This document shows, piece by piece, positions 50,901-62,250 of a DNA stretch of 64,000 nucleotides; within the stretch, counting starts at the first letter, position 1, and each line of letters starts with the position of its first letter. The stretch spans positions 1,116,001 through 1,180,000 of the forward strand of contig NC_037653.1 of assembly GCF_003254395.2 (NCBI RefSeq), in the 5' to 3' direction. A program made the translations under genes and the position numbers. The notes under the pieces were generated by a model. It was not told where the DNA came from, ran no database searches, and saw only the letters and a list, made by a program, of their open reading frames with translations. Source of the stretch: Apis mellifera. Taxonomy: Eukaryota; Arthropoda; Insecta; Hymenoptera; Apidae.

Positions 50901-53900
50901 ATTCGAATCCATCATCGTCGTCATCTTCACCAGAAGATAAACTGTCTGCGTGTTCTGATGGTTGTCTTGTAGGTCGAGAGCTTCTCAACCGATGCATATG
51001 TCGTTGTAAGAGATCCTCACTATCCCTGAAAGATAAACTCATTTCCATCAATCACATATTTACTTGATCTTCATCTTGACTGAGAAATAATTTCAAATGT
51101 TCACATATTTATTTGTAATAAATTTAGTTTATAAAAGTATGCTATGCTTCATAAAATATTCAAGATATCTAAACTCAAATGTTAATTACAACAGTTAGAT
51201 ATATTAATCGCTCATATTATATAGATTTAAAGAAAATATAAATACAATTATTCTGAAAAAATATTTTCTATATTTCTGAAACAAATGAATGAACATATAT
51301 ATATTAGTGAACAGTCTATTAAATTTAATTGAATTTCTAACTATAAGATAATATCATCTAAAAGTGAATGAAAAATTAATATATATTAATATTCTCAACA
51401 ATTGTTTCACAAAAATATAAAAAATATAATAATATCACTATTACAATTTTATAATATTTATAATACAGAATTTAAATGATTTGAAAACTAAATATATGAT
51501 TACATTATAACAAATCTATTTCTGCAGGAATGAAATTGATATTACTTTCTCATCGATACATCAGAAAAGAAAAATACCAAATTTTTAGCAATAGTTACCT
51601 GTGCAACGAGGAGAACGGTGATTCGTCCTCGCTTGCATCCGAGAGAAGAGAACTCATTCTTCGTGGTCTGCCAAACCTTGATCGGGGAACGTTTGTGCTG
51701 GTGGACGAACTACCAGTTTTGGTTTCAGGTTCAACGCTACCAGACCTGGGGGTAACATATCCACCGCCTTCTACGGCAATGGGAATAATGTACTCTCTAG
51801 GACTCTTTCGGATTGGCTCAGGTCCAACGGTAGATCCGAGAGCGCTGTCAGTATCCGAGTCTGCGGTCGATTGACGAGACAACGAACCAGATCTCTGTGA
51901 AACTGATCGTTGAGGCATAGGCGGTAATTTCGACGGTGGTGAGGTTGATGATTGTGGCGACTGTTGATTATCCGCTTCCATCTAAAATAAATATAAATGT
52001 TATATACAAAAGAAAAAATGATTAAACGATTAAAATACATTATAATTAAGTCTTACAATGTATATAAAATTTAATTTGATATACCTGGATCGGAATTATT
52101 CTTTCTTTCGGTGCAATGTTCCTTGGTCTGGTTTCAGGTTCCAAACTCGAGCTTCTATTGGTTTGTGGTACCGCAGCCGCAACAGGAAAAGCAACTTCAG
52201 ATCTTTGTGTTCGCAGTTTCTGCGGTTGGAACGCATCAATCTTGGCCTCGAGTTCAGATTTGAACGCGAAGGGAGATTCAGCCCCAGAAGATTTCGCACC
52301 CGTCATAGAAATCTCGGCTTTGCTCGTCTTTCGCGGTCTGGGTAAAGTGGCGCTTTTCAGAGTAATTTCCATTTTGCTGGACATTTTCGGCTCTTCTTGC
52401 TCTTCGTCGTTATTGAACGCCTCGGACGCAGTGGAAACCTGAAAAATAATAATTAAAGATAACCATGCACGTAACCAATTCGTTACTTTTTATTAAGATC
52501 TTTCAAGATTCTTACTGTGGCTCCTCTGTTAGCATCCACCGTTTTTTCATCGAACGAAAAATTCGTTTCAACATTTGGCATAGACACAGATTCTGTCGTT
52601 GAACGCAAATCATTGGTTCCAATCTTCGACGATACTTTTGATGAAATTTTCTTTGGTTCTTGGCTTGATGGGGATATCGGCGGGGAGCCGTTTATCCTCC
52701 TTTGCATAGGCGGTTTTCCAATAGCACCACTTATTATGTCGACGGCTCGTTTCTTCGCCTCCTCCTTCTTCTTCTCTTCGCCCTCCATTTCCACTTCCTC
52801 GCTCTCATTTCGCGTCTGCTTCGACTTGTCGCTCGAATTTTCATTTCTTTTCGTATCCGTCGCAGACGGGACGTCGATGATCATTTTCGACGCAGTGTGC
52901 TTCACAGGCGGAGGTGTGCTTATCGAAGAGAGACTAGCTTTCCTCTCGAACACCCGCTTTGCCCCTCCAACATTCACACCCGGTATGAAGATTTTCTTAG
53001 GCTTTTCGCTCTCCACGCTTGATGCCATTTGATTAAACTTCTCCGCAGTTTCGAATATTTTGGAACGCCTCCTTTCGAACGTCTTCGCGGGAACTTCTCG
53101 CGCCTCGTTGCAAAGCTCCGAGTCGAGGGAGAGCGCTTTTTCTTTAAGCTTCTTAAATTCTCGTTGAGTAGCCTCAAGATTGATCGCGTCGTCTTGACCG
53201 ACGGATGGTATCTTATCGATTACTTTTTCGTTCGACGCTTCGAACTTGGAAGGTGAGGATACATTTGTCTGATTGAACGCGAGCTTTTCTGAAGCTTTCG
53301 ACATAACTTCGTCGCGATGTCCGCCGTCCATCGATTTCCCTCGACACTCGTTCTTCGAGTATTCATCGTCACAACTGCGATCGTTGATAATTCGATCCTC
53401 CGCTAAAATTTGCCGCGATACGGCATCTTGGAGCGATGGTTGCTCCTCTTCGAAAACTACAGGCGTTTTGCTTCGCTCTTTGCTCGGAGATCTTTCGCTG
53501 CATTCTTTGATCAATTCTAAACAAGCAGCTGTAGATTCTATTTTATTCAAGTCGACAGTCTTGCTGATAGGAACAGTTACCATAGGATCTACCTCCATAG
53601 CCTCCTCCGTGATAGAATTTGGAATTGGCGCCGAATGATGCCTAGAACGAGGAAAAGGAATAAGTTTTGAAAATTGAAAGAAAACGAGGAGAATGACATT
53701 GTGCAAGCATTTGAATTGAACCTTGACGCAGACTTATACATTCTAGGTTCCGGCTCATCCCGTTTCTCTTTCCTTCGAGATCGTTCCTTTCTCTTTGCAT
53801 CAGCCGCGGCTGTTTCATCCATAGAGGGCGTTGTCTCCAATTTTCTCTTGGCATCCCCACCGATAGGCGCTGTTCTCGGCTCCTCTTCGAGTAACTCCCT

Positions 53901-56574
53901 TCTTATCCTCCTGTCGGAACTGCTCTGATCCAATTCCATCAAGCTTCCAACAGAGTGACATCTGGTCGGTACTAGAGTTTCGGAAGACACGTTGTTTGGA
54001 ACATCTCCGGCCGATTGTTGATCGCCTATCACCAATTTCTCCGCGCTCGCGGACTGCGGCACCAGGGAGAGTAGCAAATCCAATCTGACAGGAGTCTGAG
54101 CCGCTAACTCTTCAGCAATATCCAGACAATTCTGCTCATATCCTTCGTTTACCCACCAATGGGTGCAAATCCTTTCGATGTCTGCTCTCCTGCCAGGACA
54201 AACAGTCAGCATGTCTTTGATAAGAGGGGAAGCAGCTAAAAAGAAGAAAACACAGAATTGGTTACTAATGAGCTTAAAGATACAATTAGTCACAAAATTG
54301 ATTTTATACAATAAATGAATTTTACAAGAAATTTCTGAATATTCTGATTTCTTTGATAAAAGTTTATGTTAGAATATTTTTCAAAAGAGATAGAATCCTT
54401 TTAATTAAATCCTTTATATAAAATTTTTATATTATTCAGCATTGACAAAAACTTTAGAAAAGATTGATCTACATAAATTTCTAAAAAAAAATTATGCCCT
54501 ACATCAATACTTCTTAATCTGTTTGAATTAATGATATATTTTAATATTTTTATATATTATGTATTTTAAATTATTACTAAATATAAAAATATTTATAATA
54601 ATATTTACATTCTGTGTGTATCTTATAAAATTTATTATAAATTTTAATATGAACTTTTTTAATATGAAAAAAGAAATGTTAAATTATTACTAAATATAAA
54701 AATAATAATAATTTATAATAATAATTACATTCTGTGTATCTTATAAAATTTATTATAAATTTTTAATATGAACTTTTTTAATATGAAAAAAAATGTTAAA
54801 TTTTTACTAAATATAAAAATATTTATAATAATAATTACATTCTGTGTATCTTATAAAATTTATTATAAATTTTTAATATGAACTTTTTTAATATGAAAAA
54901 AAATGTTAAATTTTTACTAAATATAAAAATATTTATAATAATAATTACATTCTGTGTATCTTATAAAATTTATTATAAATTTTAATATGAACTTGTTGAT
55001 TGAGTTTCTATTAAATATATGAAGATTTTTATTATTGATAACTCCAAGAAAGAAGAGAAAAATGAAAGGAAAGAGACATAAGAGATACTTACGCGATGGT
55101 TTTTTAGGCTCGAAATAATCTGACTGTGAGATCTGTTTGACTAGTCGTTTGAAATTAGACCCGTCAAAGGGCATGGCACCGTAAACTAAAGTATAAAGAA
55201 GAACGCCCAAGCTCCAGCAATCAACTTCAGGGCCGTGATAAGGAGTACCCTTAACGATCTCGGGGCTGGCGTAGAGTGGACTACCGCAGAACGTGTTCAA
55301 TAATCGTTGCTCATCGAACACGTTCGATAAGCCGAAATCCGCGATTTTTGCGTTCCCAACCTGATCTAGCAAAATGTTTTCGAGTTTCAAATCTCTGTGG
55401 CAAATTTTATGTTTATGACAGTAGAAAACGGCGGTGGCTATTTGCCGAAATATTCGTCTTGCTTCGTGCTCTGTCAATACTTTACGCTCGCTTAAATAAT
55501 CGTAGAGCTCGCCACCGGCCGCGTATTCCATTACCAGCACCATCTTTTCTCTATTTTCGAACACTGGAAAAAAATGTGATTAAGATCAGAATTTAAAAAT
55601 TATTAGTTACATAAATTATACAAATTAGGATTAGGCATTGTGAAACTAAATTTTTATTCGCACAAATATTTATATTTTATTTTTTATTATTTTCATCTCT
55701 GTTATTATATCAATATATTTGACATGTAAATTATAATATAAATATAAAAATATTTTTTATATTTGTTATTGTTACAATACTTGCCTATTTTTTAATATAG
55801 CAATGCAAAATGAAATCTGTGCTTCATGTATATGTACAACTTTGTTATTTTTTATCTTGTTTATCTTATCTTATTTTCTACTTTTATTTGAAATAATAAA
55901 ACAGATTATTTAGAAACAATTTATTTCTTAAATAAAATTTTAAAATTTTACTTTTTATTAGTTAGTGATCATTCGTTTCTTGTTTCAATAAAGGACAAAA
56001 ATAAAAAGTGCCCAATCCTGATATACCTGACATGAAACGATACCTTCGTATATGTGGATGATATTTGGATGTTGCACACTCGACATTATCTGAATCTCTC
56101 TTCGTATCCTGATCAAATCTGCTTCCGTTTCTATCTTGCATTTTTTTATAGTCTTTATTGCCACCTCTTGTCCGGTCTCTTTGTTGATTCCCAATTGAAC
56201 TTTACCGTAAGTACCTTGACCAAGCTTTTTGATGATGTCAAACCTGAGGAAAATAAATGGGACACGAAATAATAACGAGGAACGCCTTGAACCACGCGTT
56301 ATTACTATTTAACGAATGATTTACGACTGGCGCGTGAACAAACGATCTCGTGTTATTTACGTTCCGGCAATCTTAAAAGATCTCCGACCGGTCCCAATGG
56401 CCGGCGACAGCCAACCGATTCGATAGCCAATCGTCCACGGATGGACCCCACAAGATATTCGTAATGCTCTTCATACCTCTGCTTCAACTTCCGTTTGTGA
56501 TTGTGAAGTCGCACCCCACCCGTACTCTCCATTCCTCCCATTATGTTGTGTATGCTTGCCTCTCCCACAACCAT
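34814..56574 (-). CDS. NUAK: NUAK, AMPK-related Ser/Thr kinase with a giant tail (eleven coding exons, about 2588 aa)
   Basis: NUAK kinases are LKB1-activated AMPK relatives acting in cell adhesion, polarity and muscle proteostasis. Exons: 56574-56477, 56243-56044, 55563-55093, 54235-53722, 53641-52516, 52438-52085, 51981-51599, 51025-50729, 49133-48967, 39808-35740, 34901-34814; joins keep frame and total 7767 nt. The kinase domain (about residues 34-290) shows RFDIIKKLGQGTYGKVQLG with the ATP-binding Lys 63 in VAIK, catalytic HRDLKLEN (Asp 157), DFG (175-177), the LKB1-target Thr in LLNTFCGSP (about 190) and WWVNEGY. Up to that point it is nearly the NUAK consensus. After QTPVRLDLLLSL the rest, over 2200 residues, is Ser/Lys/Glu-rich, apparently disordered. 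Vertebrate NUAKs are near 650 aa. The ATG has an in-frame TAA upstream; a leader acceptor at 56592 shows a 5' UTR exon further right. Confidence 0.93.
34902..35739 (-). other. NUAK last intron (alternative C-terminus if retained)
   Basis: Intron between exon 10 and the last exon. Its donor GTAAGG overlaps an in-frame TAA (35738-35736) directly after the last exon-10 codon, so unspliced transcripts stop at once. The rest is AT-rich, with TA runs near 35508. Confidence 0.8.
41846..42020. repeat. (GATA)n then (CATA)n microsatellite
   Basis: Imperfect GATA repeats from 41846 to about 41930 pass into CATA/CATG repeats and a CA-rich tail to about 42020, within NUAK intron 9. Confidence 0.92.
43138..43164. 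repeat. Perfect 10-bp hairpin
   Basis: TCTATCGAGA (43138-43147) and its exact reverse complement TCTCGATAGA (43155-43164) enclose a 7-nt loop, CACTTTC. It sits in a GC-richer patch of NUAK intron 9. Confidence 0.6.
43931..44350 (-). CDS. Orphan open frame in NUAK intron 9 (139 aa from ATG, doubtful)
   Basis: An uninterrupted frame on the NUAK strand; from the ATG at 44350 it begins MKQKLTREDEKNTKIKILTW. It has a charged N-terminus and a central hydrophobic stretch (MNDIFIFFTCILTICSYIIY onward) that could form one or two membrane segments. I do not recognise the family. It is long for such AT-rich DNA and its first half uses mixed codons, but no splice sites or conserved motif support it. It could be a small nested gene, a decayed chemoreceptor-like fragment, or chance. 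Confidence 0.18.
   Translation of the reverse strand: MKQKLTREDEKNTKIKILTWFQFNLRLNKYYCYYRSSVLLRLKIVAHLITQSMNDIFIFFTCILTICSYIIYLLSVTRNNFTVLIAFVFLLSKKIYFINVKKNLGIDFRIILDDMKFYIFFSNINCIGCCKNLKAILQY
45121..45371 (+). other. Exon-like CpG-rich island in NUAK intron 9
   Basis: This island is antisense to NUAK. A plus-strand ATG at 45138 opens a 77-residue frame (MAGEYFREWNRDVLFAWLDN at its start) to the stop at 45371, with balanced composition unlike the AT-driven frames around it. A strong consensus donor, GGGTGAGT, lies at 45145 just after the ATG, so the island may instead be a first exon with promoter. No domain is recognised. An alternative NUAK promoter on the minus strand is equally possible. 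Confidence 0.3.
46545..46612 (+). repeat. Polypurine tract
   Basis: A nearly pure A/G tract (poly-A, GAGAGA and GAAA units) in NUAK intron 9, just before the direct repeat at 46666. Confidence 0.85.
46666..46701 (+). repeat. Tandem direct repeat in a GC-rich island
   Basis: GAGTGACGTTTCGATCA (46666-46682) is followed 3 bp later by GAGTGACTTTCGATCA (46686-46701), the same unit minus one G. It is in an island (46.43-46.85 kb) that looks promoter-like. Confidence 0.8.
47946..47989. repeat. (CT)22 microsatellite
   Basis: About 22 uninterrupted CT dinucleotides in NUAK intron 9, roughly 290 bp from an opposite-phase (GA) run. Confidence 0.97.
48155..48345 (+). repeat. Polypurine/(GA)n tract
   Basis: A roughly 190-bp tract dominated by A and G, with a pure (GA) run near 48279-48297. 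Together with the (CT) tract at 47946 it forms a long-range inverted pair. Confidence 0.85.
49134..50728 (-). other. NUAK intron 8
   Basis: AT-rich 1.6-kb intron with nothing recognised except a short CCTAACCTAA motif near 50200 and a slightly GC-richer stretch at 50.45-50.65 kb. Confidence 0.7.
51026..51598 (-). other. NUAK intron 7
   Basis: AT-rich intron of 573 bp; no further feature seen. Confidence 0.8.
54560..54990 (-). repeat. Tandem array of about 110 bp x 4 in NUAK intron 3
   Basis: Four copies of a unit containing ACATTCTGTGTATCTTATAA; the ACATTCTGTG block begins at 54607, 54727, 54837 and 54947, giving periods of 120, 110 and 110 bp. The last two units are almost identical, which points to recent unequal exchange. 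The array fills much of the 857-bp intron between the exons 55563-55093 and 54235-53722. Confidence 0.93.
55564..56043 (-). other. NUAK intron 2
   Basis: A 480-bp AT-rich intron separating the ATP-binding lobe exon from the catalytic-loop exon. Nothing else recognised. Confidence 0.8.
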
Positions 56575-56654
56575 TTTTCCTTATGTTTATCTAAAAACAA
56601 AGCGTATATCAATATAACCGAGTAATAAACGAATAATAAAGTAAGAATATATTT

Positions 56655-57690
56655 TAAGAGATTAAATATAAATTATTACACAATTATCAACAGTTGTTAT
56701 ACAATTATATAATAATATGTATTTGAAAAATGTTGATAGCAATTTTTGAGAATTTAAAAATCACTTCTGAGAATGATAATTAATCTCAGATGGTCATTTG
56801 CAAAAAATATTTTTAAAATTTTAGAAATTTTAGAATTCTATTTAAAATTTGTTAGAAGATAAATGGATTTATATTATAAATCAGAAGTTTATATTGATAT
56901 AAGAAAACTTTATAAAATATTAAGAGATTAAATATAAATTATTACAGTTGTTATATAATTATATAATAATATGTATTTGAAAAATGTTGATAGCAATTTC
57001 TGTGAATTTAAAAATCACTTCTGAGAATGATAATTAGTCTCAGATAGTCATTTGCAAAAAATATTTTAAAAATTTTAGAAATAGAATTCTATTTAAAATT
57101 TGTTAGAAGATAAATGGATTTATATTATAAATCAGAAGTTTATATTGATATAAGAAAACTTTATAAAATATTAAGAGATTAAATATAAATTATTACAGTT
57201 GTTATATAATTATATAATAATATGTATTTGAAAAATGTTGATAGCAATTTTTGAGAATTTAAAAATCACTTCTGAGAATGATAATTACTCTCAGATGGTC
57301 ATTTGCAAAAAATATTTTTAAAATTTTAGAAATAGAATTCTATTTAAAATTTGTTAGAAGATAAATGGATTTATATTATAAATCAGAAGTTTATATTGAT
57401 ATAAGAAAACTTTATAAAAAATATTAAGAGATTAAATATAAATTATTACACAATTATCAACAGTTGTTATACAATTATATAATAATATGTATTTGAAAAA
57501 TGTTGATAGCAATTTTTGAGAATTTAAAAATCACTTCTGAGAATGATAATTAATCTCAGATGGTCATTTGCAAAAAATATTTTAAAAATTTTAGAAATAG
57601 AATTCTATTTAAAATTTGTTAGAAGATAAATGGATTTATATTATAAATAAGAAATTTATATTTAATATTGATATAAGAAAACTTTATAAA
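56655..57690. repeat. Tandem array, four copies of about 240-277 bp
   Basis: Units start with AAGAGATTAAATATAAATTA at 56655, 56932, 57172 and 57425. Copies 1 and 4 share an extra segment (CACAATTATCAACAG) that is missing in copies 2 and 3. Each unit carries the inverted repeat TCTGAGA-(11 nt)-TCTCAGA; the stem is intact in all copies while a loop base changes. The array lies in the NUAK leader intron. Confidence 0.95.
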
Positions 57691-60465
57691 AAATATTTTT
57701 TTTAAAATGTGATAAATATTTCATAATTGCAAAGTTAATCTATGACGTAATTGCAAAACATTCATCCCCACCATAAGAGTGAACCTTTTTCTGACATGTC
57801 GCGAAGCTTGATGCACAGGCTACGTAATTTGATCTGAGATCAAATATATGTGAGAATATTAATACAACGATGAATTTTCTTAAATTTTCTTCTTTTTTAA
57901 CCGACATATTTATTAAAGTTTCTCTCGATCAAAATAATATCAAATAATATTATTTGAAATATTTGTACAATTAAATTAACGATAATTTTTTTTATTATCT
58001 ATTTAAAATAAGAAAATATAATTTATTGATTCATTTTTGATCAGGAAAACTTGAAAAAATAATTTATTAACAAAAATTTTACAGTACATCAATATCGTCT
58101 CACGGATATGCTTTTCTTCCACTGTTTCAGCCATTTGCTTTTTGCTCTTATGTTCAACAAAAAAACGTAAACAAACGTTTAAAATCTTAGTCAAGCCATA
58201 TCAAAAGTAAGAATCAATATTATTATTGGATAAGTGGAAAACCAAGAATTTTTTGTAACTAATAAAATATTTATAACGGTTTTGCAAGTATATATATACA
58301 TATAATAAAAATACTTAATGAATTAATTTTTTATTTATTTTACATAAAAAATATATTTTCTATTATAACTGAATTTCTTTTTACGCAATTAACCTTCATA
58401 CATTTTTTACTTTTTTTTTTTTTATGATGCAAAAACGCACATTAATTAGTTCACGCGTCAAAATCATACGTTTCTGATATGAATATTTACATTTTTTTTC
58501 TCGATATAATACGTAATGTAACGTAATGGCCTATTCTTTGTATTTCACACGATCCTTTTTTTTTTGCACGGTACGCACCTGCCGTGTAAAAAGAGGCGCA
58601 GATGTATGTATATTAAAACGTCAGCAATAGTATAGGTAACAGGGACTCAAATAGAGTTTCAGGCATCAGACACTTCTAGAGTTTCATTCATATAAATGAA
58701 GTTTTACTGAATCGAGTATCGATTTTTATTTCGTCGAGTTTTAATAAAATATCTAATATTTCAATGCGATATAAAAATTTAAATCTTTCATTATTTTCAT
58801 TAATGATGCCTTTATTAAGAAAAACAAATTAGTTCCCAATTTGAAAATCCCTAAAAAGCACGTATAATAATTTTTTACCCTTAATTAATTTATTCTCAAA
58901 AATTAAAGAACGCACGATAATTCGTATCTTATAAAAAGATGAAACAATGACGGACGTTTCACCCGAGGAAAGCGGCGAAATTTATTGAAATGACCGTTTG
59001 CCGGATAACGCCATCTAAGAGGAAAAAATGAAAAGAAAGGGAATAAAGAGACGCGTGATCTTTTTTGAAAGGTGACAGAGGATCGACCTCCAAGAAACCC
59101 CGCGGTCCTCGTGATTGAGGATAACGAGGAGGCAGAGTATGGTTATCGAAGTTACGGTGAAACCGAAAAGGAAGGACAGACGGACAAAGTGCGGTGAGTT
59201 TATTTTCGGTGTTGAGACGCCGGTGTGCGTCTCTCCCGCCGATCAACGTCTCTCGCGACGTTCGCCTCCCCGACGATACGCGTATCCATTTCCCATATGC
59301 GTGCTGCCAACTATATTCGATCGAATCTTATTCCTTCGATACCGCAACTTCCTTTGTTTTCCTTCTTATCTTTCGAATCAATTGCTTGGATTCAACGAGC
59401 GACGATTTGATTTCGCGAATTAAGGAACAATTTATCGATTGTAATAACAAATGATTTCTCTCCCAAGGAAAGAAATTTTGACTTTTATGTTTCGATTAGT
59501 ACCTCGATGAGTAACCTTGATACGTATATACCAAAATCGTTTTCTTGCTCGAAGTGCAAATGAATATCTCTCGAAACCTTGACTTCCTCGCGACAATCTC
59601 ATTTGGCCGATTGTCACACAAGTCACGCCGCGCGAATCAACGAACACCGCCAATCTGTGCCAAACGAAAACGAGTTCCACTTTTAATGGAGATTAAAGAA
59701 CGAATAATCTTTATCATTTCCTTTTCCGAACGAGCAGGTAGTTTATCGTACCTTGTTGATTAATTAAATTATCTTGAATAGCGAGTGTCGATCAACGAGT
59801 GTTCCTTATTATTGCACCGATTGTCAAAAATCGATTGCAACGAAATTACATGCACGATCGTAAAAACGAGAATTGTCTAATTGTCATCTAATCGTTTAGA
59901 AAGGAACACGTGCGCGTACAAAGTCGCGTTCTCTCCGTCAGTCTCGTTCTCGATACTCGATCGTGCTGCGTTTCGATATTTTTAGCGGGCACGTAGACCC
60001 GCCGCGTGGGTAGACCAGCTTCAGGGCTGATGTCCTAATGACTTCCATTTTCTCTTTTTCCTCTCTTTTTTCCGCGGTCAAGTCAAAAATCGATAAAAGG
60101 TTCGCGAATAATAAATATCGATAAACGATGAAACTCGGCGAATATACTCTCAATTTGATCTTCAAAATTTGACATATTGTCGCGTTATAATATTCCGTTA
60201 TGTCATTGCTCGAACGATGTGACTCGTTATCGCGAATGATCCTGAGTAATTTGAATATAATGCTTATAGGAACGATGTAGCCAGGTCACGATAATTTTTA
60301 CTTCTTATTTATAGATCGAGTTTAAAATATCTCTTGTCAACGAGCAAAGTCTGAAAGAACGCGAGATAAATCCGACCGAGCAATTAGAAATAAATGCGCG
60401 ACTGATTGTAACGCAATACGAATTGCTTACTTCCCGTATAATTTTTTTTTTGTTTTCCTGTTTTA

Positions 60466-60562
60466 TATATTACATACATATATACATACATAGATACATA
60501 TATATATATACGTATATATGTACATACATGTATGTAAATATAGATGTATATATATATACATA
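60466..60562. repeat. (TA)/(CATA) simple repeat
   Basis: Mixed TA, CATA and GTATA units between two CpG-rich blocks upstream of NUAK. Confidence 0.85.
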
Positions 60563-62003
60563 GATTACGTGATTTAGGATGAATCGAATGAAAAAATACT
60601 CGCAAAATAGAGGGTCGACGCGCGAAGGCGCCGTTTGGCAACGATCGCTCGAAAAATTTGCCAACGTCGATTCTGTCTTATTGTGGCCTCGAAACATCGA
60701 CGATCGACCGAGCACGCGCGGTTCCTTGTTACGTCGCTTCCGAACACCTACATTTCATGCATTCCAAATTAGATAATAAATTTTTACTTCGTATCATTTC
60801 ATATATCACTTCTACGATTAGATAATGTATAAAATTTTATTCGTTCGTTTCATATATATATATATACGGATTCTCAATTATTTCGTTGTTTTTTTTCCCC
60901 GTTGTAATTCAAAAAACGATAAAGAAAGGAGTGAAAAAGTAATATATTTCAAAGTATCAATCATCCATAGTTTGTTAGGGATAGAAGATGTCATTGAAAC
61001 ATGACGTCATCTGGTGACTTGTATGGTATCTTATGATTCACATATTATTATTAAAACTTTTATTATTCTACCGTACGACTCGTATTGCATATATGAATGA
61101 ATCTATCTACGTTCGCAATGGGTGATTGTACGCGGGATCGCAATTTCTCGCGACGAAAGTTTGAGTCATCAAGAATTAATAGACTACTCTTGGTGAATTT
61201 CATTCGCGACTATCTGGATGCTATTCCAATTCTCACGTAATTCTTTTCCAATGTTTTATTAAAACTTTCAAATTTTTTGATTTCAATAATATAAAGAACT
61301 AATAATTAATTGTAATTATATGAAATATTATTAAAATACAAATCGTATCGTATAAAAATAATGCGAGAAAATGTTACTACTTTCTTTAAATTCTAACGTC
61401 GGGATTGAGCATTACAAATTCAAATATATATGGTAAAACTTGATGTAAATATTGACAGTAAAATCAAATCAACAGAAAGGACTGGACGAGTAGAATCGGT
61501 AAATTAATTTGTCGATGAATAAGACATCGATCGACTCAAAAATCATTGTATCAATTAGGTTGAATAAAATGTATGTCATTGTGTATGTGTATGTATTTGT
61601 GCATCGTATGCAACTAAAGCACGTAGCACGGTATGTAGGTTCCTATCGATAAAAATAGCATTCTGATATTTCGATGAGTTCTTTAGGAACATCCGTTAAT
61701 TGATTCGATCGTTCACGATGTCGAAGGAAGAAATGTGTTCTTGGATATTACTTCATAATAATATTACAAATATTCGAGAACCATAACGAAAACGAAGGAT
61801 GATGATGACGGTGAAGTTCCCTTCTTCGTTATTGAGTAATCGAAAACGCCCACGACAGAAAATCGACGCTTCTTCGTAACATTTCTTTATTCAGGATGCA
61901 TGTCCGTTCTTGAGACTTGTAATCGTCGATGAAACGAACGAATGCTCTGAATGAGAATCGACACTCGGGTAGAGTCTAAAAATAGCGAGAATTTGTACCT
62001 TAC

Positions 62004-62059
62004 AGTGAACTCTGGAGCCAAATTATCCTCTTTTGCGGCTGCTTTCCGCTCCCGGGGAA
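62004..62059 (-). other. Possible leader exon upstream of NUAK
   Basis: On the minus strand a TCTATAG acceptor and a GTAAGG donor bracket 56 GC-rich bases. One of three frames is open. It would fit a 5' UTR exon of NUAK starting at the promoter near 62.23 kb; evidence is splice-site context only. Confidence 0.25.
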
Positions 62060-62228
62060 CTATAGAAAAGATACACTATTTACACTGTTATAATCGTCTT
62101 TACGGTAAATTTGATCACTAAGTCTCTACAACTTTTGAATTTTTCTGAGAGATCGCACACGTTCTTCGTTTCCATTTCATTTTACTAGACATTTTTCGCG
62201 TGACGATACCGCACACGGTTCATGCGCT

Positions 62229-62239
62229 GCCACCATCTT
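62229..62239 (-). promoter_or_regulatory. YY1-type element, candidate NUAK start region
   Basis: Minus-strand AAGATGGTGGC, a YY1/Pho-type core-promoter element, in a small GC island about 640 bp upstream of the divergent EXOSC10 start. It is oriented for a leftward transcript, which would be NUAK. Confidence 0.35.
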
Positions 62240-62250
62240 TATTTACTAAT

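Larger units (their letters stand above)
56575..62250 (-). other. NUAK 5' leader intron(s) and promoter zone
   Basis: A leader acceptor (TTTTTAG) at about 56592 shows that NUAK mRNA starts further right. The zone holds a 4-copy tandem repeat (56655-57690), AT-rich DNA to 58.9 kb, a CpG-rich block at 58.95-60.75 kb, and a second block at 61.8-62.25 kb. No protein-coding gene is convincing. Candidate leader-exon signals are noted at 59192 (plus donor) and 62059-62004 (minus acceptor and donor). Confidence 0.5.

Noticed and set aside
52517..53032. 171-residue plus-strand frame, and neighbours at 52702, 53273 and 53674
   Set aside because: These are antisense shadows of NUAK exons 4 and 5; the minus frame continues the kinase gene with proper splice sites.
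56655..57690. CRISPR-like or satellite array
   Set aside because: Units of about 250 bp adjoin directly without unique spacers, in an insect intron; this is an ordinary short tandem duplication.
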